A DNA stretch of 64,000 nt, from positions 30,782,330 through 30,846,329 of the forward strand of contig CM067566.1 of NCBI GenBank assembly GCA_034336665.1, in the 5' to 3' direction. The notes under the pieces are model-generated. The model saw nothing but the letters and a program-made list of their open reading frames with translations, ran no database searches and was not told the origin of the DNA. The stretch's first letter is position 1; the number at the start of each line of letters is the position of its first letter. The position numbers and the translations under genes are program-made. Of this stretch, positions 1-11,540 are shown piece by piece. Source of the DNA: Luscinia megarhynchos (taxonomy: Eukaryota; Chordata; Aves; Passeriformes; Turdidae).

Positions 1-2062
1 CTGAAATCTGTTTCAATGTCCTGGACATCACTGTGCTTCAGTTAACAAAGCAGGAACACTTGGAAATGCATTCAGTTCATGAATTCTGGAATGATACATA
101 TGTGACCAGATGTCCACTACAAAGGTACAAATGCCCTAACAAGTTTTGCAAATAAATTAGAGAGTTATTCTAGGTTTTAGACACCGCTCTATTCACTACA
201 GATCATGGTGATCATGATTAATGTAAGAGATCATGGTGATCTCTTGAATGTTTCTTTTATTTCATGCTCTAAACAGTAGATAATGAAAACATTGAATCTA
301 CCAAAACTGAACAAATATGTGACAGAAAGAGAAATATTAAATTATAATCATGACTTACCCATCATTTCTAGGCAGCTTCCTCTCCTAACACTTGAAAACT
401 TTTACTGTGAGAGTCTTTTCATTGAATATAGGCTTCAGTTTGCAGGGATGTGTTTGTAAACTGGCCACTGGAGAAAGGCACTTGCAGGGTAAAAAGCTTA
501 AAGAGAAAACACAGTGTTCTAGTGAGTAGCCCTGGGCTTAATTAAAAATATATTTAGAGCTTTGTTGGAAGCTATTCCAACCAACTATTTTGTGGAGTTT
601 GTACAATAGGGATTCAGTTGTTCCAAAACAAATTGAGAGAGGTATTTCTTCCTGTTCAACACTCACCACATAAACACTGGATACAGTCAATATTTAACAG
701 GAGCAATACACCTAACACCTGCCCAAGTCTCCATGAGCCAAGTTTTTCCTTCAGGAAGGCCCACTTCTAGACATTAGGTCTTCTGTACAACAATGGAAGT
801 GGAGCAATCTTAACAAGGAGCATTTCATTTTCAAATTCATCTACTTGGGTCATGGCTTGGAAGACATAACATGCTACTGTAAACTTTCTGAGTAGAGACT
901 TGTTTCAATTTTTCACCTTTAGTCCTAGTGAGATCCCTTATGGTAAAATTTTTCAAAAGAAGCTGGGCAGGGTATGGTACCAGAGAAATCCACCTGCCCA
1001 TCAATATTGGCCACAGTTCCAAACAACACAGTTCACATCTTCAGTACTAGTCAGCCTGTTTCCTATGCCAAAATGATGAGGCAGTTGAAAAGAAGATGTT
1101 GAGTTTAAGCATAACATTACTTTCACTGTGATCATTTAAAATTATAAAACAAATTTTATAAGGAAAGAGAATTTTTCAAAGATTAGCTGGTCTGCTCTCT
1201 GGCCTTTGGGCCTTTATGATTGCATATTGTCAATATTTCTGTGTAATCATGAGTGAAACTGAGTTTGTTTCTTGTTTCTAAAGAAAGTTGAAATTCTCAA
1301 ATAATTAATATCTAAGGAAAAACATGACATTTAAGTTTAAAAATAAATAATTGATTTGTAAGAGTTTTAAGGTGATTTGTTTGGTTTTGATTCTTTTGTC
1401 TTGGTGCCTTCACTTATATTTTGCTCCTCTTAATTTCTTCAGCTACAAAACTCATGCACCATCTTGAAGTTTCCACTCTCATTCCATCATTTGATCATAC
1501 CTACAGCAAGGACTAAGCTTGAAATTAGACCTGAGTTTGTTTTCTTGATTCAGTCCCTTGGAGATGACCAGGTAATCAGTGAATATGAATTAAATTCTTC
1601 ACCAGTCTCCACTCTACTACTGTTGGGTCTTTGGTAGATTTTTATAAGAAAATAAGTTTGTGTACTTCAAAGACTGCATAGCATTATGGGTCAATGTATC
1701 TTCCTTCTCTCAGGCCTTAGAGTCAATGAAACTGTAGAATTCAACTATTCAACAGTCTAAACAGCAGAATTCAACTATTAACCACAAATATCCAACATGA
1801 TTTTCCAAGTTTCCAATGAAACTTATAGACAGAAATTTTTTTATATTATTTACAAAAAATTCAAAAGATAAATCCTTGTCCCCAAATTAAGTGTAAAGCA
1901 TGATATGGATTGCAGTTTCCTAGGAGAAAAGTGCTACTTTAAGTAACACAGTTCTATAAATGACACTAAATTACTGATGTGATAATCAAACAAGATGCCC
2001 TCGGGCCAAAACAATATAAAAATGAAGACAAAATATTACAAAACAATAAGGTTTAGCATCTC
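1..2062. other. Unique AT-rich non-coding DNA
   Basis: No open frame with recognisable domains is seen on either strand, and there is no clear transposon. The only distinct structure is a small inverted and direct repeat near 200-245, listed separately. Intergenic or intronic origin cannot be told apart. Confidence 0.7.
200..245. repeat. Short direct repeat overlapping a perfect hairpin
   Basis: The 14-mer AGATCATGGTGATC occurs at 200-213 and again at 228-241. The second copy is the core of a perfect 9-bp inverted repeat, AAGAGATCA (225-233) and TGATCTCTT (237-245), with a 3-nt TGG loop. No function can be assigned. Confidence 0.8.
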
Positions 2063-2436
2063 TTGGCTTTGAGGGAGCTGGGGTTGCTTTACTTGGAGAA
2101 AAGGAGGCTGAGGGACGACCTTACTGCTCCCTACAACTGCCTGAAAGAATGCTTTATCAAGGTGGGGGCAATTCTCTTCTTCCAGGTAACAAGCATTAGG
2201 CTTCAAGATGCACCAGTGGAGGTTTAGATTAGATATTAGGAAAAAAATTATTCACTGAAATGATGAGCATGCATGGCATGTGGTGGGATCACCATCCCTG
2301 GAAGTGTTAAAAAATGTGTATATGTGGTGCTAAGGACATGATTAAGTGGTGGTTGTATCAATTTTAGGTTAACAGTCATACCCAAGGATCTCAGAGATAT
2401 TTTCCAACCTTAATGAGTCCATGATTCTATATTCTA
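2063..2436 (+). mobile_element. CR1 LINE fragment, 3' end, plus strand
   Basis: This is a 5'-truncated CR1 non-LTR retrotransposon. It has the characteristic 3' region order: a GAGGGAGCTGGGGTTG-like start, a GGAGAAAAGGAGGCTGAGGG segment, then a CCATCCCTGGAAGTGTT-like segment. It ends in CCATGATTCTATATTCT, a degraded form of the CR1 3' ATTCTATG terminal motif. Divergence is high, with many substitutions and small indels and no open frame. The bounds are approximate. Confidence 0.85.
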
Positions 2437-4582
2437 ATATGACATTAGTATTGTCAGGGTAGAATTGGTAGGAGCATTACCAGGTATAAAATTCTTAAGT
2501 AGTTTAGAATTTTTAAAAAATACATCCTTGGCAAAAGCAAGGACATTTTTTGAATGAGTCTGCAATATTTTTTCCTAACCAGATTTTCCTAACCAAACAA
2601 AATTGTACCTGTTGCAAGGAAAACGTTTTAAACTATTACATTGCATTGGATTTATGGAATATTTTTGGTATCTTCTCTCAAGTAGTCACCACCTCCAGGA
2701 ATTTATTTCCTTCTGATGGTCCTTTTTTCATTCGAAACACACATACAGAGATGGCAAAAATCCAAACTGCAACATTAACTGTGTGTATGAAACACAAAGC
2801 TAATGTATACAGTCATGTATACAGCTAATGGATACAAGCATATGAAACCTAGTATGATGAAGGAATTTCTATCACTCTGCACTGTACAGTTTTTAACAAC
2901 TTCAACACTGAAAACTGGGGTTCAGCCCTTGCCATGGACTCTTGAACTGATTGTTCAAATTTTCATCAGAGGCAAAGTAACTTTTCACAGACCTTCTAAG
3001 TCTCTGACCAGCCAAGGGATATGCACAGGGCATCTAAATCAATATTTCCCAATCACCTTTCCCTGTTTCATAAGAAGAAGCATATTCTTATGTAACTGGG
3101 AAGTTTTCTCTGTCAAATAGTCTTTCCTACTCTGCCTTGGCCCTGTCTGGACTATTCTCCTTTTCTTCTCCCACTCCACTTGTTCTTTTTACTGCTGCCA
3201 GGCTTTCCTTACTCTTCATGTTCCTCTGCAAAAAGCAGCTGCTTCTTTCTCTCCCTCACACCAGTAAAATTTGCTGGCCTCTGATTTTATCAGCCAGCTA
3301 TCTTACTAAAATTAGTGTGAAGAATGTGAGCAAACTTCAAGAAAAGACTGATCTGAAATTATCTCACTTATATGACAGGAATTTTGATATGTGCTGAAGA
3401 GTTATGAACATAATGCTGATTCTGTGCTCCTATTCTATCTTGATTTCTCATTACATTTACCACATAAGATTTCATAGAATTAATTGACTCTCTAGGTAAA
3501 TATTCATATTTGAATGATATCTCTAAAGGCAATAATCTAGGTAGAAGTCTAAATATCATTAAATTTGTGATTGTGTATGGTTTAATGGAAAATTAATATT
3601 TTTAAGAAACTCTTGCACGACTAGAGAGCTAAAGATTTTCTGAATGTTTTGCAAATATCTAGGTTTTTCACGTTGCCTTTACAGGTACATATATCAGGAC
3701 TGGCTGAAATGGTGCTGATAGGTGTATTCAGTGGCACTTGTATCAAATTGTCTTGAATAACTTAAACACAGATTTACATATTTAGGGCTCTTTTGAACTA
3801 CTTTTCTGACTTTTCAGCTCCAGGTATCTGCTGCATTGCATAATCTTTTCACATTAACCAGAAGCAGACTGAAATGTCAGCCACAGTAATAAGACATGCA
3901 GTGTGTTGAGGAGCTGCAAAGTTTGGTTTAGCTCAATTTTTGAGTAAGCAAGTTCTTCAACTCCTCAAGACAGCCTCCAGTTTGCCATGCACTTGTGTCT
4001 CCTCTAACATGCTGTTTTGCACAGCCTGTATATCTTGCTACCACCTCTTTTCCTAAGTTATATATGAATATCTAAGTAGTAGGTCCCTGTGAAGCTGGGA
4101 TTCTAGCCTGTAATTTTAGATGTGAATTACTGCTTTTAGCTGTTCTATTTAACAAGATAGTTAGTTTGGCTCTCATTCAGAACAGTTTTAGAGGGAAAAT
4201 TGGTTACTACTAAATGATGTATCAAAATATTTGAGAGATAGGAGGAAGTGTATTCATCAAACTACTGAAACAGAATATCAACATAGTAACATATAAAAGA
4301 TCTGATCTTTCTGGAAGCTCATGTGTGCTTCTTAGGAAAGACAAAAAGACCTGCTAAATTCAAAACGTGCTACTTTATATTAGTACACTTATTTAAAATT
4401 ACTTTGCCTCTTAGCTTTGAATTTCAAAGATTTACAGAATTTTTGAGATACAGTTGCAGCTTATGTTTTTAGCTCACATTTTTACAGTGGTATTTACATC
4501 TATTCTATCCTTAAACAACATCAGCTCAAAAGTAAAGACCAAAGCAGACATCACAGTAAGCCTTAATATTTAAAGTATACAT
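2437..4582. other. Unique AT-rich DNA without recognisable gene
   Basis: Open frames of 60-105 codons occur at 2,550-3,400, but their translations show no domain, signal peptide or repeat structure that I recognise. I treat them as chance frames. No transposon signature is visible. Confidence 0.6.
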
Positions 4583-4656
4583 CACGGGAAAACAAAAAAC
4601 AAAAAACAAAAAAACCAAAAAACCGAAAACCACCACCACCACCACAGCAACACAAT
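4583..4656. repeat. A-rich low-complexity tract with CCA triplets
   Basis: The tract is A-rich with CAAAAAA-type units, followed by about five CCA/CAC triplets. It lies about 100 bp outside the LTR that starts at 4,757 and may be an old A-tail or a simple-sequence expansion. Confidence 0.7.
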
Positions 4657-4869
4657 GGGTCACAATTCCACAGAATATGAGAATATGATATGAGAATATC
4701 TCTCAATTACTGTTATTTCAGCAAATTGTTCAGAACAGCAATAATCTGAATGGTGGTGTCTTGGTTTAATTTAGGTTTGCCAATTTTAATATACTCAATT
4801 TTTCTTTGAGATAGGATTTAAGAGCAAAAACAAGGCAGGCCTAAAACTTGAAAGGGTATAAAGAAAAAA

Positions 4870-4875
4870 TTTATT
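4870..4875 (-). promoter_or_regulatory. Polyadenylation signal in the minus-strand LTR
   Basis: TTTATT on the plus strand gives AATAAA on the minus strand, about 115 bp from the LTR's 3' end. This is where an LTR R/U5 boundary would place it. It supports the minus orientation. Confidence 0.5.
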
Positions 4876-5360
4876 AATAACACAGAGAAAATAAGATATT
4901 CGGAATAAGATTTCCAGATCACTCCCTCTTCTCCCCCCCCTTCCATATTTCTTAACAACAACATACAGACACACTTCAGTCAGTCTTTCACTTAATCATT
5001 TCAGTTCACTTTAGAGAGAGAAGTTCCTTCTTGTTTTGGCCATAGAGTTCTCTTCCAAGAGAAGAATAAAGTTCTCTTGTGTCTGCACTTTCACAATTTG
5101 CATCCACCAGGGAAAATCTGCAAATCATGGAACTCCTCCCATCTTCACAGTCTTTCCAGAGCTATGTTATGGGTCATGTCAAAATGCATGGGGTATTACT
5201 TTTAAGGGCAAGCTGTTAAAAGGCAAGAAGTTCTCTTCATCTCTTTTTTCCATCAAATGTCTCTGTTGATCTTTCCATTTTCCAGAACAGAGATCCTCAT
5301 TCCCTCAGGGCAAAGAATCCTTTTCTCCAACACTTCAAATCACCCCCCATGCATTTCTCC

Positions 5361-5370
5361 ATAATTTATA
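5361..5370 (-). promoter_or_regulatory. TATA box candidate of the minus-strand LTR
   Basis: ATAATTTATA on the plus strand reads TATAAATTAT on the minus strand. It lies about 400 bp inside the 5' (right) end of the LTR and about 490 bp upstream of the AATAAA. The position suits a U3 promoter; activity is not shown. Confidence 0.45.
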
Positions 5371-5776
5371 GGAATTTTCAGTGTAGTCCAGTCCACCCCA
5401 TAGCTTACAAAAAGGTTCTTTTCAGTCAATCTTTTCATGGCATCTCCTCAATCTCTTCCCATCTGGAAACTTGGCTCTTACTTTACTAACCTTAGTATAC
5501 TTTCTGCTTTATTCCTCTCATTCAAGAGAGATCAGGAGATCTGCAGTCTTATCCGAGCATTGGAAGGGTTAAAATCGCACACAGAAGGTGAAGGAGCTGG
5601 GCCAGGCCATCTTGGAGTCATGCCAGGATTTTTCACATGTGGGAGAAGCTGCATGAAACTGCAAAAGCCGAGCAAGTGGGCAGGGGTCTCAGCTGGAACA
5701 GAGCCCAGCTGCATTTCCACAAGCTGCATAGGCAGCTGGGGGATTCACCTCCCCACAGCTGCTTCTGAGACAGTGG

Positions 5777-7516
5777 CAGGGCCCCAGACAAAATTTTTAA
5801 ACCATATGGACAAACATCATGCAATCTGGAATGTTCCTTGCTCTTCTTGTTCTACTGTCAAGCAATGCTTTAAAGACAGTGAGTTCGGCTCAATATCTCA
5901 TTGTCAATACTTTCTAATATTGCACTCACACTGGTATTTAAAAGCAGGCTGTGCATTATTGCAGCCTAATCAGCTAAGTTTAATATTTCAGAGAAATTTA
6001 AGGATCAGACAGATGAAGAGTTTTACTAAAGTGCATGTAGATCAGTAATTACAAGCAACATATCAAATAATCCACACAATGACCATAAATGAGGTAATGC
6101 AGCAGACTAGTCAAGAATATAATCTTACTGCTGGTGAAGGGGCCTCTCTGTACTTATCAATATGTCATGAATCTGGATTCCCTCCACGGACAGCATGTTT
6201 TTATTATTTCTGCTTAGGTTGACATACACCAGCTTAACCTCAGAACTTCAGCTGAAATTCCACAGTCAGGGTTAGGATCATTTTGTTCTTCAGCCTTGTT
6301 CCTGATTATTATGGTATGAATTTTCTGTGTGAACACAATATAGTTGGCCCCGAATAAAGCTCAAGTATCTTAAGGTGTTATATATTTACTTCTTTGTTCA
6401 AATAAAAAAAGATCTGTCTTCAAAACAGAAAAAAAAAAAAATTTTTACGATTTTATCAGAATTGGTTTATTTAATGTATCAGACCCAAAAAGTAAAGAAT
6501 AGCCTGATATGAACATACAGCAAATTTACGGGGTTGTCAATTTCCTTCCTGGAAAGAGTAGCTCTTATTTCTCTGGCTGTATAACTCCCCTGAAAAGTCA
6601 GGGAACTCTCACTACTTTTGTTGCATTCAGTTAACATTTACTACACTGAGGGGTATGACTATAAACTTTTAAATTTAAGCTGATTGTTTGCTTGGGCTAG
6701 GCTAAGTATACATATAAATTTGTTCATGATACTTTCACTTAGGTTTTTAAATAATTTCAAGTTTAAATAAAAAAGAAAAGAAGATATAAATCTGTGAAAT
6801 ATAATAAACTTAATCCTATACTATTTCATATATCATCCACAGCCAAATTTTCAAACAATAAGAGAAAGGAAGTTTTATTTTCTCATATGCTCCTTTAGAA
6901 CCATATCCTTCAAAGATCCGTAAAAAATAATCATGCAGTACAAGAACATCAGCGATTTTTATCTAGAAGAATGTTTCCACAGATGAAGATGCAGAGTAAA
7001 TATTATCCTATCAGGGGGACATTCTAGCTTTAGCTGGAACATCACTAGGTAAATGAGAACTTTTTTCAACAGTATGGGATTTAGTTAGAAGCAGTCTTCT
7101 GACCATACTAACCTGACCAATCTATTCACTGATCAAATTGTCAGGTACAAATCTTTCTTTTCCCCTATCCCATCAAGCAATGTTCAGGAGCTGATGTGCA
7201 GTCTTAGCAGATAAGGAAACAGTGATTACTTGGGAGAGCATCTTGTTACAAAAATTCCTCCATTTTTAAACTAACTTCATTTTCCAGACCAGAGATGTGA
7301 AATTTCAACAGAAGTGAGAATTAAGTTAAATGAATGAGTATGCGTTATCTCAACTACATGCCAACACATTATTTCTGCTTTTCTGAAGCTCAGCACTTTT
7401 CAGCTACGCTAGTTGAAACTGGCTTCAACAATGCTGAATTGGTTTTTAAGAGCCAATGGACCACTCCTTGGTTTCTCAAATTGAAAAAACTTAAGCCAGG
7501 GAGAATGCTCAAATGA
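5777..7516. other. Unique DNA without gene; includes an AATAAA/A-run
   Basis: No coding exon or transposon is recognised. At 6,401-6,441 an AATAAA hexamer is followed 22 nt later by a 13-A run, which resembles the 3' end of a retrocopied transcript. The upstream sequence matches nothing I know. Confidence 0.55.
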
Positions 7517-7908
7517 TCTGAGTTCAGGCTGAGGGAGCTGGGGCTGTTTAGCCTGAACAAGAAGTGCTCAGGGGTGGCCATCTACTGCTCTCTACAACCT
7601 ACTCTCTATTACAACCTACCTGAAAGGAGGTTTTAACAAGTTTGGGATGAGTCTCTTCTTCGAGGCAACCAGTGACACAACAAGAGGACAAAGCTTCAAG
7701 CTGCACCAGCACGACTGAACATCAGGAGGAGTTTCTTCATGGAAAGAGTTTTTAAGCATTGGAATGGACTGCCCAGAGAGGTGGTGGAGTCATCCTCCGG
7801 AGGTGTTAAAGAAACAACTGGATGGGTTCTAATTGGCAAGATGGTGATCAGTAAAAGTTCGTACTCGATGATCACAGAGGTCTTCCCCAACCAAAATGAT
7901 TCTGTAAA
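7517..7908 (+). mobile_element. CR1 LINE fragment, 3' end, plus strand
   Basis: The order is that of CR1 3' sequence: GGCTGAGGGAGCTGGGGCTGTTTAGCCTG, then AACATCAGGAGGAGTTTCTTCATGG, TGGACTGCCCAGAGAGGTGGTGGAGTC, and a terminal CCAACCAAAATGATTCTGT. It is 5'-truncated at about 400 bp. It is better preserved than the copy at 2.06 kb but carries a small duplication around 7,590-7,615 (CTCTACAACCTA repeated). The short open frames over it on both strands are shadows of the repeat. Confidence 0.92.
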
Positions 7909-10310
7909 TCTGAAATTCTTCATAGTCTGGAAACATACATCATAGATCAAGACTATTTAATTGGGGTGTTCTCTTGAATGTAATGTGGTTTATATCTACC
8001 AGCACAGAAATTAATATGGGCAGCTAAGAAATAGGTTGAAAAATTTAAAAAGTTCTAAAAGAAAATTATTTCTTCTAATCAAGGATGCACAGATTGCATT
8101 CTAGAAGGCATTTCATGCCAGGCTAGCTAGATTAAAGAGGCTTCTCCTGTTAAAAAATTATTTACTCATTTACTTAAAACAAAAACTGATTCCAGAATGA
8201 CAGCTTGTTTTTTAACCTTGTTTTATAACCAAGCATCCAGTGAACAATTATTTACACTGAATTATGAAATAGTAAATGAAAGAGGGAAGCTCAAGGATTG
8301 AGTTACATTGCAGCATAAAGTTGTGCTGAGCTTTAATGTTGAGTTTAGCTAACATTCACCCAAATATCTGCGTTAACCCAAATCCAGACGCTTGCTTAAA
8401 CTCTACCATACATATACTGGAGAGTTTTCAGGGACAGGAATACAATTTATTTAAGTTTTCTGTTTAGTACAAGGTGTATTTTCTAGCTGAGGCTTCCACA
8501 TTTTGGATAAATATAAATTATTAACCATAGCCAAAGGCCAGGATAAGAAATAAATCAAAGTAACTGTGCTAGCTCCTCTTTAATTTCCTTCTAAATTATA
8601 TGGAGAGCTTTTCTTTTCACCTCTCCTTTAGCAGAAATTCCAAGATAATTTTTGGTGGAACCTTGTGAAAGATGGAATATGCTTTGGTTGCCCTCACCTA
8701 CTATGGCTACTAGATAAGCCACCCTGTCAGATGTCATAAAATCAATGAACCTTAACTTACCACAATGGACATCATTAGAACAATAGGGACCTCAGGCTGC
8801 TTTAAAGAAAACTTTGTGGTGAGCCACAAATATAGTCCCAAGAAAACAGAAGCCAAGGAACTCACAAAGGAAAGAAAAGATGGTTGTATTTTAAAAACTG
8901 TAGTGCAAGCACTGCAGAAATAGTTCATGCTTTCCATGTCTGTATGTGTTTACATTTTACATACCTTTATATATGAAGCATATTTCAATTCTTCATCAAA
9001 CCCAAACATTTAGTGATGAATATGAATGGAACAGGAAGAAGTGATGCAATAGACCTTCTTTTAGAAAACAAAAACTTCTGTATACTTTGGTTTTATCGAT
9101 ATAGTATGTTAGCATCTGTACAATATCTGGGTGCCACATAAGTATTCTTATGTTTAAATGAGCTCTATGACTGAAAAGTTCCTTCAATAGGAGAGTAAGT
9201 CTTAAAAGTACATTTAGTACTTTATTTTGAATTTAGAAATTGCATGAATAGCACCCTTGTCCTTCAAGTATATCTATTTGTTTTTAGAGCCTTATCTGGT
9301 GTCATCTCTTAGTTTTTAGAGTCGCCTCTAGGTGTTTAGGATCCTGCTTAAAAATTGGTGCCATATTTCAGCCTAATATCACACTTTTGAAAAGAAGAAA
9401 AATTAAAAGATTGCATAGCAAAATGAGTGGTCCGACTGCTCAATCCTTAATATCCTGTAGACACCAGCTCAGCATGACATTTTGTTCCTATTCCTATGGC
9501 CCATTTGCTCTGTCCTCGTTTGTCCTACCTGTGCTCTAAGTCTGAGGGGCATCCACCTATGGGGAGGAGCTTTTCCTGTTTTTTGGTCCCTAAAGGCCTT
9601 CTTGAAAGCACCATATTTGGCTGCATCTGTAAAGGGAATTTATTACAAGCTTTTAACATTTTTCCTAAGTAACTCTTCAAACTCTTTCTGCCATGCTTTA
9701 TATACTTACATTTAGTCTGTAATGGTTCCTGATACTTTCTGCTTTTTTCATTTGGACTTAAATTTAGCATTTTGAGGGATTCTTTTAATTCTTTAACTCC
9801 ATAATCCTGTACTTTTTGTTTAGCAATAGTGGCTCATTTAGTCCCTCTAAGGGCCCCTCTTTCTCACCATCATTACACTATGACTGTAACAAATTTTTAG
9901 GGAGTAAATGCTAGTGAATGCTAACACACTGTGCTATACATTTAATATAAACATCTTCTGTTTCCTTCGATTAACACTTTGAAACACTTGAAATTAAATT
10001 GTAACAAGTAATGCTTTACTGTCAGAGGGGTAGTAGTATATTTACACTACAGCATTAATATGCTCAATAAGAAATTTGCTTATGAGCCACAAGTCTTTAT
10101 AAAAATAAAAAAAAATAAAAAGATTAAAATGAAAAAATAAAAATTTATTTCAAGTAATGAATTGTTGTTAAATTAGGTTTCAGTAAATATGTTTCTTCAT
10201 ACCATAGGGAGCCCAAGTAAGCATGGCCTAAAATACAACCAAGGTGAAAATACTGTAAATGCATAAAGATATAGAAATATAGGTTGATAGATAGGTAGAT
10301 AGGAAACAAA
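7909..10310. other. Unique AT-rich DNA without recognisable gene
   Basis: No exon, RNA gene or transposon is recognised. There are A-rich runs near 10,100-10,145. Open frames around 9,482-9,770 on both strands show no familiar protein features. Confidence 0.6.
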
Positions 10311-10995
10311 ACATGGGCAGGGACACCCTCTACTACACCAGATTGCTCAGAGCCCCATCCAACATGATCTTGAACTCTTTCAGGAATGGGGCATCCACGA
10401 CTTCTCTGGGCAACCTCTTCCAGCACCTCATCACTCTCACAGTAAACCATTTCTTCCTGGTATCTAATCTAAACCTATTCTTTTTCAGTTTGAAGCCATA
10501 TATATACACACAATCCCTCATAAATAGTCACTCTTCTTCTTCTAGGCTCCCTTCCTACACCTGAAGTTTGCCATTAGGTGGCCTCAAAGTTTTCTCTTCT
10601 CCAGGCTTAACAATCCCAGTTCTCTCAGCCTTTCTTCAGACAGGTACATCATCTCTAATCAACTTGGCACTCCTCCTCTAGAATTGCTTCAGCAGGTTCT
10701 TGTTATACTGGGGACCCTAGGACTGGATGCAGCATTCCAGGTGGGGTCTCACCAGAGCAGAGCAGAGGGGCAGAATCCCCTCCCTGGACCTGCTGGCCAC
10801 ATTACCTTTGACACAGCCCAGGATTCAACCGGCTTTCTGGGCTGTGAGTGAATACTGCTGGGTCAGCTCCACCTCCCATCCACCAACATCCCCAAGTCCT
10901 CCCCCTCAGGACTTCTGCAGACCAGTTCACCCCCCCCAACCTGTATTGATACCAGGGATTGCCCCAACTTAGGTGTGGCATTTGTACATCATGAT
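10311..10995 (-). mobile_element. CR1 LINE fragment, antisense, about 0.7 kb
   Basis: On the plus strand this reads as reverse-complement CR1: GGGCAGGGACACCCTCTACTA, CAGAGCCCCATCCAACATGATCTTGAA, GGGCATCCACGACTTCTCTGGGCAACCTCTTCCAGCACCTCATCACTCTCACAGTAAA, CTTCTCCAGGCTTAACAATCCCAGTTCTCTCAGCC, and CAGGTGGGGTCTCACCAGAGCAGAGCAGAGGGGCAGAATCCC. The right edge (CR1 5' side) fades at about 10,995, where a different GC-richer sequence starts. The last roughly 100 bp of the CR1 3' end is missing on the left. Confidence 0.93.
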
Positions 10996-11540
10996 TTAGT
11001 CACAAGCTTGCTGAAGCAGTGCATTTCAACGGGTTCCTCTGAGAGCAGCCTGTGCTTTTGGAGCACGGAGCACTGGCTGACAAAAACCTGAGGGAAGGTT
11101 TATCAGGTCTCAAAAGGAGTCCAGGGACTAAAAGGAAGACCAGTTGAGGGCCCAGGGTTAAATACAGGGAAGAAGGGGTGGATCTGAGAGCCAAGGACCA
11201 ATGGGAACAGGGAAAAGTGGTGCAGAGGCGGGACAAGCAACCAGGAGAACCAGTGGGGGTAACAGGGGTGGAGCACTGCGGCAAACCAGGACCAATAGGG
11301 ATCAGGAGAGTGAAGAACATTCCAGAAAGTATAAATATAAGGGGAATGGGTGCAGAACAGGGGTGAAACAACTGTATAAACCAACAGAAATCAAGGTATT
11401 AACATGTGCCTGCAAAGGCCTATGGGAGGAAGGCACTTCTCACTCTGGCCTAGGGATGTTTCTCCTTGCCTGCTTCTGCCTCTCCAGGTTTAATGTGTTA
11501 TGGCTGTAGTGAGAGGCTTTTGTGCCTCCACAGCTTGACA
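10996..11540 (+). promoter_or_regulatory. GC-richer promoter-like patch, possibly LTR-derived
   Basis: Base composition changes abruptly from the AT-rich surroundings. On the plus strand, in order, it has CCAAT (11,198-11,202), GC box GGCGGG (11,227-11,232), CCAAT (11,292-11,296), a perfect three-unit heat-shock element GAA-nn-TTC-nn-GAA (11,315-11,327) and TATAAATATA (11,330-11,339). This layout is typical of an RNA polymerase II promoter and also of retroviral U3. I could not find paired TG...CA ends or a target duplication, so the LTR reading is inference. No coding sequence follows that I recognise. Confidence 0.5.
11315..11339 (+). promoter_or_regulatory. Heat-shock element abutting a TATA box
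   Basis: GAACATTCCAGAA matches the alternating GAAnnTTCnnGAA HSF-binding pattern exactly, and TATAAATATA begins 3 nt later. A further GAA lies just upstream at 11,312-11,314. The motif match is seen in the sequence; HSF binding is not shown. Confidence 0.5.

Larger units (their letters stand above)
4753..5776 (-). mobile_element. Solo retroviral-type LTR (minus orientation) with target-site duplication
   Basis: The element proper is 4,757-5,772 (1,016 bp). It begins TGTCTTGG and ends CTGAGACA, so its ends are the inverted pair TGTCT/AGACA with canonical TG...CA termini. A 4-bp GTGG occurs immediately outside both ends (4,753-4,756 and 5,773-5,776). Read on the minus strand, a TATAAATTA box lies at 5,361-5,370 and an AATAAA signal at 4,870-4,875, giving a plausible U3-R-U5 order. 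No gag or pol sequence adjoins it, so it is most simply a solo LTR left by recombination. A 4-bp duplication is usual for gammaretrovirus-like (ERV1) elements, but the match is short. It also contains C-tracts near 4,932. A 203-codon open frame starting at 5,437 runs through the U3 part and is not a gene. Confidence 0.75.

Noticed and set aside
5437..6048. 203-codon plus-strand open frame
   Set aside because: More than half lies inside the minus-oriented LTR (ends 5,772) and the rest has no protein-like features. It is a chance frame.
11000..11509. Overlapping open frames on both strands of up to 123 codons
   Set aside because: Open in several frames because of GC-richer composition. No recognisable domain, and the region is better read as promoter- or LTR-like.
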